A program made the translations under genes and the position numbers. Of a stretch of 42,978 bases of DNA, positions 31,049 through 37,241 are shown piece by piece (position 1 is the stretch's first letter; each line of letters starts with the position of its first letter). Source of the stretch: a virus. The DNA is taken from the IMG/VR virus record IMGVR_UViG_3300046534_000820, positions 1-42,978 of that record; one strand, 5' to 3'. Under the pieces are notes generated by a model. The model was given only the letters and a program-made list of their open reading frames with translations. It had not been told where the DNA came from and searched no databases.

Positions 31049-31783
31049 ATGAAAGTAAAATTAAAATGGGGAACATTGGCACCACTTACAGCGGGAAAGA
31101 TATACGATGTTATTAATGAACTAGCAGAATATTATAAAATCGTGAATGATGATGGAATTTTAAAATCTTACATAAAACATGCGTTTGAAGTAATACCGGA
31201 GGGAAAAACTATGAAGGTGAAATGCACAATAGATAACTTAAGAGGTGTTTCAAAAAACTCGGTTTACGATGTGATTAATGAATTAAAAAACTCTTACCAG
31301 ATTGTAAATGACAAGAGTATGTTAAGCGCGTTTAATAAAGATTGGTTTGAAGTAGTACCCGAGCCAGCAAAAGTTAAAACAATAGCGAGTGTGCATTCTC
31401 ATCCTTGGCTGACACTCGCTAGGACATATGATGTATTATATGAGGATAAAAATTTTTATGGAATTATTGGTGATAATGGGGTGCAAAATAACTATCTTAA
31501 GTTTTGGTTTGAAGTAGTGCAAGAAGCAGAGCCAGCCCCAAGCAAAATACGCACGATAGAATACGCAACAACAACAGATGATAAAATTCATTTGTCACAA
31601 GAAAAGGCTGAAGCTCATCAAAAACAGCTAGATCTTAAAGCAGACCTAAAGGCGTTTAGAGGTCCATTTAAGAACGGTCACGCCAGGGTTAATTTAGCGT
31701 TAATGGTAATTTGGGCTCAAGAACAGCCCGAATCATTTCAATTGCTCGGTCGGCTAGTTAAGGAGCTAAAGGATAATGGATAA
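31049..31783 (+). CDS. Three-repeat protein of unknown function, 244 residues
   Basis: AGGAAGG precedes the ATG. The protein contains three ~53-residue repeats (about 1-54, 55-106, 107-160), each with the pattern Y-D-V-(I/L), then Y-x-I-(V/I)-x-D-(D/K/N) and WFEVV or AFEVI, likely small SH3-like or beta-barrel modules. The second repeat starts with its own Met (31211) preceded by GGAGGG, so a shorter product can be made. The last ~80 residues are helical (DLKADLKAFRGPFKNGHARV). The function is unknown; the repeats suggest protein or nucleic-acid binding. Confidence 0.65.
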   Translation: MKVKLKWGTLAPLTAGKIYDVINELAEYYKIVNDDGILKSYIKHAFEVIPEGKTMKVKCTIDNLRGVSKNSVYDVINELKNSYQIVNDKSMLSAFNKDWFEVVPEPAKVKTIASVHSHPWLTLARTYDVLYEDKNFYGIIGDNGVQNNYLKFWFEVVQEAEPAPSKIRTIEYATTTDDKIHLSQEKAEAHQKQLDLKADLKAFRGPFKNGHARVNLALMVIWAQEQPESFQLLGRLVKELKDNG

Positions 31784-31997
31784 TATGAAAACGTGGAACG
31801 CATTATTCTTGTTAGCATGCTTAGGCGGGCTATTATATTTCTACAGTATCAGTAGTTTTATAATAGCCGGGTTATTTGCGATACCTGGCCTGTTATTAGC
31901 GATTTATTGCGGTAAAAAATACTTAGAGTCAACCTGGTTTGGGATGCTAATAGTGTTGTTATTTTTTTCAGCGATAATTTTATCAGCGAGTAAATAG
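31776..31997 (+). CDS. Small three-helix membrane protein, 73 residues
   Basis: AAGGAG lies upstream of the ATG at 31776 (a second ATG is at 31785), and the gene overlaps the repeat-protein gene by 8 bases. Hydrophobic segments at about residues 8-23, 26-45 and 54-70 (ALFLLACLGGLLYFY, FIIAGLFAIPGLLLAIYC, GMLIVLLFFSAIILSA) predict three membrane passes. It is an early-region membrane protein, so exclusion or membrane-remodelling roles are more likely than lysis, though a holin-like role cannot be excluded. Confidence 0.6.
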   Translation: MDNMKTWNALFLLACLGGLLYFYSISSFIIAGLFAIPGLLLAIYCGKKYLESTWFGMLIVLLFFSAIILSASK

Positions 31998-32000
31998 GTC

Positions 32001-32480
32001 ATGACAACACTAATCTACAACCATAAAACAAACGAAATAGGTATTGATAGTCGCATAACGGCCGATGGTCAAATAATGTCAGATTGCGCGATAAAATGGG
32101 ACACTAGCCCCGGCGGCGATATTTGGTTTTATGCCGGTTGTCCAGTTGATATGAATAAAGCCATGGGTTTGTTTGAAGATATAACGAAAACGCAAGCAAT
32201 CCCGGCGGGTGAAAATCACATCGGATTTGGGGCGGTTATTGCATCGAAAGGTAAAGCATACCTTTGTTATTATACATCGTCAAATCAGTATGTTATTGAA
32301 AAGGCCGACCACAATCAAAACTTCGGCAGTGGTGGTATGTATGGCTTATGCGCTTTAAATCTTGGTAAAAGCACAATAGACGCGGTTGATTTCGCTAAAA
32401 CAATGGACGCGTATTCAGGTGGTAAAACTAAAGTTTTTAATGTTACCAAAATGAGATTTGTTTATAAAGAGGGGCTTTGA
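32001..32480 (+). CDS. Proteasome-like Ntn hydrolase
   Basis: This 159-residue protein begins MTTLIYNHKTNEIGIDSRIT, like proteasome beta/HslV chains where Met is removed to expose Thr1. D16 and K32 lie 16 residues apart, as do Asp17 and Lys33 of the family, and GQIMSDCAIKW follows the expected strand. A later GSGGMYGLCAL resembles the conserved G-S/G-G-x-x region. It could be a self-assembling peptidase or amidohydrolase that acts on host or phage proteins. Only one subunit type and no ATPase partner is seen in the window. The family call is by motif. Confidence 0.6.
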   Translation: MTTLIYNHKTNEIGIDSRITADGQIMSDCAIKWDTSPGGDIWFYAGCPVDMNKAMGLFEDITKTQAIPAGENHIGFGAVIASKGKAYLCYYTSSNQYVIEKADHNQNFGSGGMYGLCALNLGKSTIDAVDFAKTMDAYSGGKTKVFNVTKMRFVYKEGL

Positions 32481-32482
32481 TC

Positions 32483-32683
32483 ATGGGTCATGCAACACGT
32501 ATATTAAAAGCAAATCTACGAGAGATTAATCATAAAATTGATCGTATAGAGTGCCGATTAGATCAGGGTTCTAATTGTGACACATTAAAGTTCACTAACG
32601 CGCAAAAGGATAAACTTGTGATATTGCGCAGTAACTTAATCGATATTGTTAAAACAATAAAGTTTTTGGAGGATGCAAAATGA
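32483..32683 (+). CDS. Small helical protein, 66 residues
   Basis: The ATG at 32483 has GAGGGG 8 bases upstream; the in-frame TTG at 32477 is less likely. The product is almost entirely helical and charged (RILKANLREINHKIDRIECR ... KDKLVILRSNLIDIV), probably a short coiled-coil hairpin. It overlaps the next gene by 4 bases. No family is recognised. Confidence 0.6.
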   Translation: MGHATRILKANLREINHKIDRIECRLDQGSNCDTLKFTNAQKDKLVILRSNLIDIVKTIKFLEDAK

Positions 32684-33042
32684 GTAAGCAAACTACAGAG
32701 AAACGGCGCGCCGGTCAATGGCCTGAAAATGTCATGAATCAACAGGAAATGTTAAGTGCTGTTAGCGGCAGTAATATTTTTGGTTTAGGCAGTGCAATTT
32801 TAGCCGCCTACGAATCTGACTACCGTTCAGATATGCAAATATCTACAAAATTAGTGCTACAAATGGCGTTAAGAATTGCAGAGCTTGAGAAAAGGTTGTC
32901 TATCGCTGAAACGATGGGTGATAAAGCACAAGCAAAGCGCGACCTTGAGCAACAAGAAAAAGCTATTTCTATCCTATACAAAAGCGGCAAATGTGACGCT
33001 GATAGTTGGGAATTTGTTAAGGCTAATGGTGGTACATCATGA
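32680..33042 (+). CDS. Hypothetical helical protein, 120 residues
   Basis: The start overlaps the previous stop (ATGA). The middle region (SGSNIFGLGSAILAAYESDY) is moderately hydrophobic. It is followed by a long charged helix (RIAELEKRLSIAETMGDKAQ ...) that looks like a coiled coil. No catalytic motif or known domain is visible. It belongs to a run of tightly overlapping small early genes. Confidence 0.6.
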   Translation: MSKQTTEKRRAGQWPENVMNQQEMLSAVSGSNIFGLGSAILAAYESDYRSDMQISTKLVLQMALRIAELEKRLSIAETMGDKAQAKRDLEQQEKAISILYKSGKCDADSWEFVKANGGTS

Positions 33043-33425
33043 ATATATATTGTTGTGTTTGTGAAAATGAAATAAGTGCCAAGTTAATAACTGGTCAAAC
33101 CGCATACTCACATAGGTCGGATTTAAAAGATAAGCGGTTTTGGCAGTGTCCGGGATGCTTTTCTTTTGTTGGAACACATAAATACGATAAAAAACATACC
33201 CCGCTTGGCGTTATTGTTAGTAAAGAAGTTAAACAATTTCGCATTAAAATTCACGCAATCATTGATCCTATATGGAAATCAAAAAAGCTTTCACGAAAAG
33301 AGGTTTATACGAAAATGACCCATTTACTTGAGGTTAAAGAATACCATACAGCTAATATTAAAAGCGTAGAAGAAGGTAGCGAAGCGCTCAAGGCCGCATA
33401 TAACATTAGGGGCGAGTTATCATGA
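33039..33425 (+). CDS. Zinc-finger-containing protein (DUF3268 family)
   Basis: This 128-residue protein has two Cys pairs, C5-x2-C8 and CPGC (WQCPGCFSFVGTHKY), that can bind zinc. They are separated by a TGQTAYSHRSDL segment and followed by KKHTPLGVIVSKEVKQFRI, where DUF3268 has the conserved PLG-x-x-A-x-x-E-x-R. The C-terminal half is helical with a K-x-Y-T-K-M-T-H-L-L motif. Members are common in phages; their role is unknown. It overlaps both neighbours by 4 bases. Confidence 0.75.
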   Translation: MNIYCCVCENEISAKLITGQTAYSHRSDLKDKRFWQCPGCFSFVGTHKYDKKHTPLGVIVSKEVKQFRIKIHAIIDPIWKSKKLSRKEVYTKMTHLLEVKEYHTANIKSVEEGSEALKAAYNIRGELS

Positions 33426-33856
33426 ATACTAAAAACTTAATACTATTACGAGATTACCTGATCGCCCTGCCTGATGATTATGCCGGGTTTGATATGGGGA
33501 CATATAACGAGGACATCGAGGACATCGAGGACTTCGATAATTCGCTTTGTCCAACCCCAATAATTGGCAATTACTGCGGTACTTCGGCGTGTGTTGCTGG
33601 TCATATGATATATGTAAAAGGTCTACCACCAAAAGGTGGGGATGAGGGGTGGTGGGAATATAGTTGCCGGGTGTCTGGTTTAGATTATTGGTGTAATGAG
33701 TTTGATTTTCTTTTTTCTGTTCATTGGGAAAATTTAGATAATACTGTATCCGGTGCGGTGTTTAGAATTAACTACCTGATGAAAAACCCCAATGCCGATT
33801 ATTCTACTAATCGTGAAGAATTTTGCATTGAACATAAATTGGGGGATTACGCATGA
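33422..33856 (+). CDS. Conserved phage hypothetical with CGTSACVAGH motif
   Basis: This 144-residue protein has the pattern seen in many phage proteins of unknown function: an early LPDDYAGFDMGTY, a CGTSACVAGHMIYVKG Cys-x4-Cys-x-x-GH element (around residue 52) and a later LFSVHWENLD segment. A nine-base near-repeat gives EDIEDIEDFD near residue 30. The Cys/His set could bind a metal. The start overlaps the DUF3268 gene stop (ATGA). Confidence 0.65.
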   Translation: MNTKNLILLRDYLIALPDDYAGFDMGTYNEDIEDIEDFDNSLCPTPIIGNYCGTSACVAGHMIYVKGLPPKGGDEGWWEYSCRVSGLDYWCNEFDFLFSVHWENLDNTVSGAVFRINYLMKNPNADYSTNREEFCIEHKLGDYA

Positions 33857-34044
33857 AAAAAGAAGAAATATTAGTTAGCACATCAATGTGTGGGACACCC
33901 TCAGATAATCGCAACAAGGGGCTTGTGGAACTATGCAAAACGTTGTCGGATCACATAGAGACAAACGGGCGTTTAGTTATTGGTCATAGTTCAGTTTTTC
34001 ATAGAAAACTACGCGCATATGCGTATGGTGGTAAAAGTGAGTAA
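33853..34044 (+). CDS. Small hypothetical protein, 63 residues
   Basis: The ATG overlaps the previous stop. The 63-residue product is alpha/beta with two cysteines (TSMCGTPSDN, LVELCKTL) and a GRLVIGHSSVFHRKL segment. No family is recognised. It overlaps the downstream regulator-like gene by 8 bases. Confidence 0.5.
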   Translation: MKKEEILVSTSMCGTPSDNRNKGLVELCKTLSDHIETNGRLVIGHSSVFHRKLRAYAYGGKSE

Positions 34045-34288
34045 AGCAATAACCATGATCAACTACCCGCTGATCCCTTCGCAAGAAACTGTGGAGAAGA
34101 TGAACCTGATTTTTAGTGAAACAAGGTTCAGCGAACCAATGCGAAAAGCGCTTGTTCGGCATTTTGTTGACGGATGGTCAAAAGGCAACGCCGCAGAGAC
34201 GTATTATATAAAATTGCCGAACTTAGAAAAACAGGTTAGACGTTGTAATCTGTTTAATAACAAATGTAACATGATAGCTAACGCATAA
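34037..34288 (+). CDS. TrfB/KorA-like helix-turn-helix regulator
   Basis: I chose the GTG at 34037 (83 residues), giving an 8-base overlap with the upstream gene. In-frame ATGs exist at 34019 and 34052, and the frame is open to 33980. The segment MRKALVRHFVDGWSKGNAAE, then YYIKLPNLEKQVRRCN, matches the TrfB pattern (AL-x-x-x-FV-x-G-x-S-x-x-x-AA-x-x-x-x-L-x-x-x-x-x-R). Such regulators repress phage or plasmid operons, so this is a second candidate for the early-region operators. Confidence 0.5.
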   Translation: MSKAITMINYPLIPSQETVEKMNLIFSETRFSEPMRKALVRHFVDGWSKGNAAETYYIKLPNLEKQVRRCNLFNNKCNMIANA

Positions 34289-34335
34289 CTCGCGGTTATC
34301 ACTTAGGGTTAACAACAAAATAAGGAGTGCAAATC

Positions 34336-34770
34336 ATGATCAAACGTAAACCTGATTTTATCGTAGGTGATGGGTATCTTGCGAGGTGGTGGATCTTACC
34401 CCGAAACCGTTACCTTAATATTTACCTTCACCGATTTACCGGCGACGATGATGATCGCGCATTGCATGACCACCCCTGGGCATCGATGTCGATACTGTTG
34501 AAGGGTGTGTTACGGGAACACAATTTTAAGGGTCACAGGTGCATACCTAGATTAGTACCCATTATTCGTAGTGCTAAATTTGCGCACCGGCTGGAGTTGA
34601 TTAAAGGCCCCGCGTGGACTATTTTTATAACTGGCCCGGTAACTAGGCATTGGGGTTTTCACTGCCCGAACGGTTGGGTCCATTGGAAAAAGTTTGTTAG
34701 CAATACAGATAGAGGTCAGATCGGCGTTGGGTGTGGTGAGCAAGACGCAAACGATAATAATAAAGACTAA
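34336..34770 (+). CDS. Cupin-like phage protein
   Basis: The ATG at 34336 has AAGGAG 8 bases upstream; the GTG at 34327 overlaps that site. The 144-residue protein has HDHPWASMSILLKGVLREH (His cluster of a cupin first motif), AKFAHRLELIKGPAWTIFIT (second motif with HR) and RHWGFHCPNGWVHWKKF. The family is frequent in phages and is related to single-domain cupins; a metal site is likely. The substrate is unknown. A promoter follows just downstream. Confidence 0.7.
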   Translation: MIKRKPDFIVGDGYLARWWILPRNRYLNIYLHRFTGDDDDRALHDHPWASMSILLKGVLREHNFKGHRCIPRLVPIIRSAKFAHRLELIKGPAWTIFITGPVTRHWGFHCPNGWVHWKKFVSNTDRGQIGVGCGEQDANDNNKD

Positions 34771-34794
34771 TTTGCATTTAATGTCAAATATGTC

Positions 34795-34823
34795 TTTACA
34801 TGCTAATTTAGATGTACTATTAT
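34795..34823 (+). promoter_or_regulatory. Sigma70-type promoter (TTTACA-N17-TATTAT)
   Basis: TTTACA (34795-34800) and TATTAT (34818-34823), with a 17-bp spacer, lie 33 bases before the ATG at 34857. It opens the series of small genes that share an AAACAACC leader. Confidence 0.75.
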
Positions 34824-34856
34824 AACCCCACTGAAGCAAACAACCGAGATAAAACA

Positions 34857-35048
34857 ATGAACATTATAAGTAAAAACTATTTTGATTTAGCTGGCATTAC
34901 ATTTGATACAATTATTAGCGTTAAAGATGGAATTGTAGAGGTAGCTAAAGACTATTGTCATGTAGGTTCATTTAAAAAAAGTGAGTTTTTAGCGGCAATT
35001 AAACGTTCAGGATTTAAAGTAAGTGATATTCCTAGGAAGGGTGCTTAA
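34857..35048 (+). CDS. Small hypothetical protein, 63 residues
   Basis: The ATG at 34857 follows AAACAACC (34838-34845) and a weak GAGA ribosome site. The frame is open to 34812, but that lies inside the promoter region. The protein (MNIISKNYFDLAGITFDTII then HVGSFKKSEFLAAIKRSGF) is a small alpha/beta domain with a basic end. No family is recognised. It is the first of four genes with the same leader motif. Confidence 0.55.
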   Translation: MNIISKNYFDLAGITFDTIISVKDGIVEVAKDYCHVGSFKKSEFLAAIKRSGFKVSDIPRKGA

Positions 35049-35100
35049 TACTTATTAAAAATTGGTTAATTGATAACGTATATTCTGAAGATATTTAACC

Positions 35101-35148
35101 AGCCTCCCTTTAACGAGGCTACCGTAAAACAACCAAATCGAGATTAAA
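35101..35148 (+). promoter_or_regulatory. Hairpin plus AAACAACC leader before 35149 gene
   Basis: TTAACC is followed by the hairpin AGCCTC/GAGGCT (35101-35120) and then AAACAACC (35127-35134) before the ATG. The same order recurs upstream of 35709. No T tract follows, so it is not a standard terminator. Confidence 0.6.
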
Positions 35149-35343
35149 ATGACAAATTTACAAAAGATAAAATCAGTAGCTAAACAATGCGGACTGTTAT
35201 TTGTTCGTCAAAACTCAAAAATTAACGGCGCATGTCTTTACAATTTTGAAACTGAGGCGGGTAATGTCGTGGCGCGTAATTGGACAATATCAAGCGCAAT
35301 TGATGAATATAATTTTGGCGACCTTCGCGCTAAGATTTCGTAA
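35149..35343 (+). CDS. Small hypothetical protein, 64 residues
   Basis: The product (MTNLQKIKSVAKQCGLLFVR, then NGACLYNFETEAGNVVARNW and a short helix) resembles a small alpha/beta domain; nothing catalytic is visible. It has its own AAACAACC-type leader. The family is unknown. Confidence 0.55.
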   Translation: MTNLQKIKSVAKQCGLLFVRQNSKINGACLYNFETEAGNVVARNWTISSAIDEYNFGDLRAKIS

Positions 35344-35372
35344 ACAACTTACACTACACAGAGGTAATATTA

Positions 35373-35654
35373 ATGAAAAATCTTAATCGCCCCCAGTTTA
35401 CAACGGCCAATAATCTTTTTGGAGTAAGTCTAACTGGTGGGCGAGAAAACACAGGGTTTCAAGTTTTTATATATGACGATGGTGTTTGGAATGTACATGC
35501 AACGGTAAACACTTATCATCTTAGTGATTTAATTGAATGCTTGCAGAAAGCCAATAGCCTTTTACAAGCTCGTGGTAAAAAGCATAAATGGGGGTATAAG
35601 TTAGCCACAAAGCTAACCCGAATGCCTGTGGAACAGCTTCTTGAAGGACAATAA
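35373..35654 (+). CDS. Small hypothetical protein, 93 residues
   Basis: AGAGGTAA precedes the ATG. The 93-residue product has an N-terminal beta sheet (NTGFQVFIYDDGVWNVHATV), a helix (LSDLIECLQKANSLLQARG) and a basic C-terminus (KKHKWGYKLATKLTRM). The short sheet-plus-helix layout is common among phage host-takeover proteins, but no family is recognised. A hairpin follows 10 bases after the stop. Confidence 0.55.
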   Translation: MKNLNRPQFTTANNLFGVSLTGGRENTGFQVFIYDDGVWNVHATVNTYHLSDLIECLQKANSLLQARGKKHKWGYKLATKLTRMPVEQLLEGQ

Positions 35655-35664
35655 AAACTTAACC

Positions 35665-35708
35665 AGCCCTTCGGGGCTGTCATTAAACAACCAAAGAGAA
35701 ATTATAAA
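35665..35708 (+). promoter_or_regulatory. Hairpin plus AAACAACC leader before 35709 gene
   Basis: TTAACC is followed by AGCCC-TTCG-GGGCT (35665-35678), a stable UUCG tetraloop hairpin, then AAACAACC (35685-35692) and AAAGAGA before the ATG. Confidence 0.65.
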
Positions 35709-35912
35709 ATGAATAAATTACCCAAAGAAACAAAAAAGCAACGTAAATCCAGAGTTGGTATGAATCATGTTACCGCATCAAATTTTAAACAAGGGGCCAG
35801 TTTACCGCAGTTCGCACCACCACAGGGTATTCAAATAGGGGTAAAACTTATCCCTGCGTTTGCAAAAATAAAAGTGGGTGTGCCATACGTTAACGCGTCA
35901 AACTTCACTTAA
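35709..35912 (+). CDS. Small basic protein with internal repeat, 67 residues
   Basis: A basic N-terminus (PKETKKQRKSRVG) is followed by HVTASNFKQG and, at the end, YVNASNFT, an internal V-x-ASNF duplication. The middle is Pro/Gln-rich. No domain is recognised. It shares the AAACAACC leader with three other genes. Confidence 0.5.
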   Translation: MNKLPKETKKQRKSRVGMNHVTASNFKQGASLPQFAPPQGIQIGVKLIPAFAKIKVGVPYVNASNFT

Positions 35913-35918
35913 CCCTTT

Positions 35919-35945
35919 AAGCCCTTACTGCTTAGTGTAGGGCTT
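35919..35945 (+). other. Hairpin after 35709 gene
   Basis: AAGCCC/GGGCTT plus inner TAC/GTA form a 9-bp stem with one bulged T. Only a short ATT follows, so termination would be weak. Confidence 0.5.
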
Positions 35946-35972
35946 ATTCACATGATGATTGCCAACCGGAAA

Positions 35973-35986
35973 GAAATTGCAATTTC
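35973..35986. repeat. 14-bp perfect palindrome upstream of tRNA-like element
   Basis: GAAATTGCAATTTC is a perfect palindrome 10 bases before the tRNA-like element. It may be a protein binding site or part of an RNA hairpin. Confidence 0.7.
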
Positions 35987-35996
35987 CAACGGGTTG

Positions 35997-36065
35997 TTGA
36001 ATGTAGCTCAGCATGGTAGAGCAACAACGTATATGGAGGTCGCAAGTTCAAATCTTGCCATTCTT
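35997..36065 (+). tRNA. Degenerate tRNA-like element
   Basis: A T-arm is perfect: GCAAG-TTCAAAT-CTTGC (36042-36058). The D-arm GCTC-AGCATGGTA-GAGC (36006-36022) follows TA, as in real tRNAs. The acceptor pairs over five bases (GAATG 35999-36003 with CATTC 36059-36063) but the first two pairs are T-T. Only 19 bases lie between D- and T-arms instead of about 23, so no proper anticodon stem forms. No CCA is encoded. A GTTGTTG/CAACAAC dyad (35993-35999, 36022-36028) allows an alternative fold around the D-arm. It is probably a decayed tRNA or a tRNA mimic. Confidence 0.6.
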
Positions 36066-36105
36066 TACAGTCATCAGTTGAATAAGTAAACAACCAAGGA
36101 ACAAC

Positions 36106-36291
36106 ATGCGAAAAATTAAAGATATTACTGATACTTATAAATCGGTTTACGCGGCGGCTAAAGCGCTTCAATTACCCAGCAGTAAACAACTAGGGCGCTA
36201 TGTAAAAATGGACGCGATGGTTGACACAGACGGGCAAGTTTGGATTAAATCGGGGTCGCCGATTGCGGCGCTAAAAGGGGGCGCAACGTGA
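36106..36291 (+). CDS. Small hypothetical protein, 61 residues
   Basis: The gene follows AAACAACC (36088-36095) and AAGGAAC. The protein has ITDTYKSVYAAAKALQLPSS then QLGRYVKMDAMVDTDGQVWI, a helix-turn-helix-like first half followed by a beta hairpin, a layout seen in small phage DNA-binding proteins with an A-A-x-A-L-x-L-P-x-x-x-Q-L segment. The stop overlaps the next start (GTGA). Confidence 0.55.
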   Translation: MRKIKDITDTYKSVYAAAKALQLPSSKQLGRYVKMDAMVDTDGQVWIKSGSPIAALKGGAT

Positions 36292-36779
36292 GTACACAAG
36301 ATGAAATAATAAAGACCGAGCAACTATTAGCGCAGTTGAAAGAGAAGCATGCCAAAGAGATTGCAACGCCGAAAAGCAAACGAATTTTGATCCCTACAAA
36401 TAAAGGTGTGTCTGTATTGTCTGATGGGAATGTTACCGTATACAAAACACGCCCATATAACAGGGATTGCGTAAACAATGACAATGCTTTTGTTAATAAT
36501 GAATCAGCATTATTACAGTCACAAAGAAACAATCTTGTTTATAAAATGAGGGTTGCGGCGGTTGATAGCCCTGTTGATTGGAGTGATGAAGGCAAAAACA
36601 GAAAATATTATCAATATTATCCTCTATGGGACTTTGCCAGCAATAGATGCGCAATTAATTGTTCATGTACTCTTAGAGTTTCCCAGTTGCCACATTTCGC
36701 AAGTAGAGAAAGACTTGATGAATTCATGGACACACTTAGCGCAGATGAACAACAGCTATTAATATGCGGGGTAGAGTAA
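36288..36779 (+). CDS. Hypothetical protein, 163 residues
   Basis: The GTG start overlaps the previous stop. An N-terminal coiled-coil helix (DEIIKTEQLLAQLKEKHAKE) is followed by a mixed domain with a CAINCSC cluster and YYPLWDF aromatics. The end is acidic (DTLSADEQQLLICGVE). Clustered cysteines could bind metal. No family is recognised. The stop overlaps the next small membrane gene (TAATG). Confidence 0.55.
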   Translation: MSTQDEIIKTEQLLAQLKEKHAKEIATPKSKRILIPTNKGVSVLSDGNVTVYKTRPYNRDCVNNDNAFVNNESALLQSQRNNLVYKMRVAAVDSPVDWSDEGKNRKYYQYYPLWDFASNRCAINCSCTLRVSQLPHFASRERLDEFMDTLSADEQQLLICGVE

Positions 36780-36904
36780 TGCAAGGCTTGCAAAAATTAA
36801 TTAACCTTATTTTGGTTTTGGTTGGGCTATGTGTTGCTTATACATTATTTAAAATGCTTAGCTTTTTACTTTTGTTGCTCGATGTATGCGTGGGTGCATG
36901 CTAA
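36779..36904 (+). CDS. Small membrane protein, 41 residues
   Basis: The ATG at 36779 overlaps the upstream stop. The product is nearly all hydrophobic (LINLILVLVGLCVAYTLFK then MLSFLLLLLDVCVGAC), giving one long or two short membrane helices and ending in cysteines. Tiny membrane proteins like this often modulate host membrane functions. It is plausible because of coupling, but it has no ribosome site of its own. Confidence 0.45.
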   Translation: MQGLQKLINLILVLVGLCVAYTLFKMLSFLLLLLDVCVGAC

Positions 36905-36941
36905 TGGCTTATTTTTTTAACGAGGAGTAAGGTAACAAATT

Positions 36942-37202
36942 ATGGACTACATAACCGCAGTTAAGACTCTTGATCAATTGGAACAATACCAAGTAAAAGG
37001 TTCCGTCAGTGTATTGATGCTGATGGATCATTATTGTCAACTACACGACCACCAACTACCGTCGATCGTCACATATATAGCTATTAACAAAATGAAAAAA
37101 CAGTGCAAGAGTATTGGTTATTTCTGCTCATTTACTTTTGCGTTTGGTGTGACCACCGCCAAATATGCGTATGATAAAAACGGACGTCGTTTGCGGTTCT
37201 AA
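36942..37202 (+). CDS. Hypothetical protein, 86 residues
   Basis: AGGAGTAAGG precedes the ATG. The 86-residue protein is mostly helical with a cysteine in each half (HYCQLHDHQL, KKQCKSIGYFC) and a basic C-terminus (NGRRLRF). It lies directly before the primase-helicase gene with 39 bases between them. No domain is recognised. Confidence 0.6.
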   Translation: MDYITAVKTLDQLEQYQVKGSVSVLMLMDHYCQLHDHQLPSIVTYIAINKMKKQCKSIGYFCSFTFAFGVTTAKYAYDKNGRRLRF

Positions 37203-37241
37203 CTCCCCACCAATATTGTTGTATTAGAAGGATGTACATAA

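Noticed and set aside
35944-36171. Minus-strand protein over the tRNA-like region
   Set aside because: Its LNLRPP-type peptide is the usual artefact of translating the opposite strand of a tRNA.
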